Below, piece by piece: positions 47,192 through 48,615 of a stretch of 48,615 nucleotides of DNA. The DNA is from a virus: positions 1 through 48,615 of the IMG/VR virus record IMGVR_UViG_3300002835_000308, one strand, 5' to 3'. Numbering within the stretch: position 1 is the first letter of the stretch; every line of letters starts with the position of its first letter. Under the pieces are notes generated by a model. The model had not been told where the DNA came from. It did not search any database and saw only the letters and a list, made by a program, of their open reading frames with translations. Position numbers and translations under genes: made by a program.

Positions 47192-48261
47192 TGTCTACAC
47201 TACCCGAAGTAATCTTACAGCGAGCGATAATTAATGGGTTTTCTGCTTTACGCAAGGACCCACGGATTATCAACATGCTGTTCAAGAACTTGCCGCTAGC
47301 ACAGCAAGATAAGATAAAGACTTTCTTTCTGGAGAAGACAATTGACTTCTCCATCAACTATCCACGCAACGAAATCAAAGTACCTGCAGTTGTAATGTTA
47401 ATGAAGACTGAGGCCGAGTCTCAGGAGTTCTTATTCGATATAGTAGGAGTTCCTCCTCACTACGATATGCCAGATCAGTCCATGACCGTGGACACTTTGG
47501 GTGGAGGCACAGCTACCACGACCAGCGGAATGTCAGGTCTTCCTAAACTGGTTTTAGGTGGTTTAAGAGTAGCGTCTCAGATACCTGCGGACGTTACCAT
47601 TCCTGGTGGACCTACGAACTCAGCGCTTACTTTTGTACCCGATGACCAAGACCTGATTAACGAAGTGTTTTCTGTTAGGTCTAGTTGGCCCTGCCTAAAG
47701 TTACACGTTGTAAGTGGTGCAGGCGCAGGCCAAGTGAAGATGATCAATTTAATTTCATCTGATCAACTTGACATAATAGGTACTTTTGATGTAAACTGTA
47801 ACAATACAAGCGTAGTGGACATCCGCTACGGAGATGCATTAGAGGCTCCCTACGGACAACCCGTAAGGTCTTACGCTGCGAATGGTCTGGGACAAATTCG
47901 TCTCGGAGCTAACTATGACGGACAGTATCAGCTGGAAATTTTAGCTGGTAACCAAGAAGAGGTAATATACCTCTACACTGTGCTAAAGGCGATACTGTTT
48001 GCCCAAAGGAAGTTCCTTGAGGCAGAAGGAATCATGGCCCTAAAGATATCAGGTACTGACTTAGCTCCTAGGTCAGAGCTGCTGCCTGATGAAATCTTTA
48101 CCAGGACCATGACTCTACAGTTCACCTACCCCTTCAACTTCATTGTAGAGAATGAAGTGTTCAAGGCAATTCAGGTTGTTCTTACAAACGTTAATCCTGA
48201 TACTGCTACCCCTACTCCCAGTGGTTCCATCTTAGTGGCTGAGATTGATTTGGAGCCGTGA
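47191..48261 (+). CDS. Probable tail terminator or neck protein
   Basis: 356 residues. N-terminal helices (LPEVILQRAIINGFSALRKD) and a beta core (IDFSINYPRNEIKVPAVVML) resemble tail-terminator proteins; an inserted domain around residues 95-225 contains VSGAGAGQVKMINLI, a single copy of the surface repeat of the 42047 gene. The C-terminal LQFTYPFNFIVENEVFKAIQ restores the core. Position before the sheath gene supports a tail-completion role. Confidence 0.6.
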   Translation: MSTLPEVILQRAIINGFSALRKDPRIINMLFKNLPLAQQDKIKTFFLEKTIDFSINYPRNEIKVPAVVMLMKTEAESQEFLFDIVGVPPHYDMPDQSMTVDTLGGGTATTTSGMSGLPKLVLGGLRVASQIPADVTIPGGPTNSALTFVPDDQDLINEVFSVRSSWPCLKLHVVSGAGAGQVKMINLISSDQLDIIGTFDVNCNNTSVVDIRYGDALEAPYGQPVRSYAANGLGQIRLGANYDGQYQLEILAGNQEEVIYLYTVLKAILFAQRKFLEAEGIMALKISGTDLAPRSELLPDEIFTRTMTLQFTYPFNFIVENEVFKAIQVVLTNVNPDTATPTPSGSILVAEIDLEP

Positions 48262-48276
48262 TTTGTGAGGAAGTAA

Positions 48277-48501
48277 ATGGCAAAGAATGACAAACAGGAA
48301 AGTGTTCCAGAAGCTTCAGTTGGCCCTTCACCTCAGATAATGGTTCGCGCGCCACAAATAAAAACATATGCGTTTGAACAGTGGGCTAAGCTAAAGAATT
48401 TGCCAGCTAGACATCTAAGCGGTATGCGAGCGTGGTTAGGCGCTGAAGCTAACTTTAAGCACCCACTAGATAAGTGGGACGAACTTTTCAAGTCGTACTG
48501 A
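48277..48501 (+). CDS. Small hypothetical protein
   Basis: 74 residues after GAGGAAGT. Disordered N-terminus, then YAFEQWAKLKNLPARHLSGM and a helical end. Phages with contractile tails often have such a protein right before the sheath gene. No family assigned. Confidence 0.55.
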   Translation: MAKNDKQESVPEASVGPSPQIMVRAPQIKTYAFEQWAKLKNLPARHLSGMRAWLGAEANFKHPLDKWDELFKSY

Positions 48502-48514
48502 ACAGGAGTGACAC

Positions 48515-48615
48515 ATGGCCAGGTCAGTAACATATAATGGTATCACTCGGTTTCGTCCAGGTGGAATCACCAAAATAAATGCGGAAGCACTGAATCAAGT
48601 CGGTGTTACGGCTGG
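48515..48615 (+). CDS. Tail sheath protein, N-terminus only
   Basis: The frame is open from the ATG at 48515 (AGGAG upstream) to the end of the window. The 33 visible residues start MARSVTYNGITRFRPGGITK, which I recognise as the N-terminus of a phage contractile tail sheath. The rest lies outside the window. Confidence 0.7.
   Translation, partial: MARSVTYNGITRFRPGGITKINAEALNQVGVTA

Overview
The window is a stretch of a large tailed-phage genome (Caudoviricetes), with every convincing gene on the + strand. A portal, a MuF-type head protein, a prohead protease, a scaffold-like protein and a major capsid protein occur in canonical order, followed by neck and tail genes. The window ends in the first codons of what looks like a contractile tail sheath gene, so the virion is probably a myovirus. 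No integrase, repressor or terminase was recognised. The host is not identifiable from the sequence alone. Thirteen phage tRNAs, twelve of them with T at anticodon position 34, several apparently leaderless genes and one conspicuously GC-rich virion gene are compatible with a host richer in GC than the phage, such as an actinobacterium; that is inference.

Layout. 1-1000: mostly non-coding, with two families of regularly spaced iterons and long direct repeats. 1000-3700: small accessory genes (membrane protein, MSMEG_6728/pyrimidine-dimer-glycosylase-like protein, zinc-binding peptide, HAD phosphatase) and a near-consensus promoter leading into a cluster of ten GATC sites. 3694-9864: a class II (B12-dependent) ribonucleotide reductase whose 656-residue enzyme is interrupted by four inteins totalling 1400 residues. 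9900-12900: a promoter with an embedded palindrome, a coiled-coil membrane protein, a metallophosphoesterase, a proteasome-beta/HslV-like Ntn hydrolase and a ribbon-helix-helix protein. 13060-15330: thirteen tRNAs interleaved with small genes and an HNH endonuclease. 15393-17585: S4-domain, zinc-binding, zincin-like and cupin proteins.

17582-34092 is a tightly packed head-assembly operon with many ATGA-type overlaps: a repeat-rich helical protein, a portal interrupted by a mini-intein, several probable virion or polyvalent proteins (inorganic-pyrophosphatase-like and DUF5872-like domains), a MuF protein fused to an atypical PI3/4-kinase-like domain, then protease and scaffold. A short Lys-Ser-Leu-like motif recurs in almost every protein of this block and hardly anywhere else, which suggests it may be the recognition site of the prohead protease. 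34123-35574 is the major capsid gene with an inserted Ig/FN3-like domain. 35600-48615 holds head completion, neck and tail proteins, including repeat-rich adhesin-like proteins and one strongly GC-rich gene (40369-41988).

Working model: the RNR supplies dNTPs; the tRNAs allow use of A-ending codons; inteins sit exactly at catalytic or structurally critical sites of RNR and portal; and the head operon loads the capsid with effector-like proteins, the MuF-kinase being the most striking.
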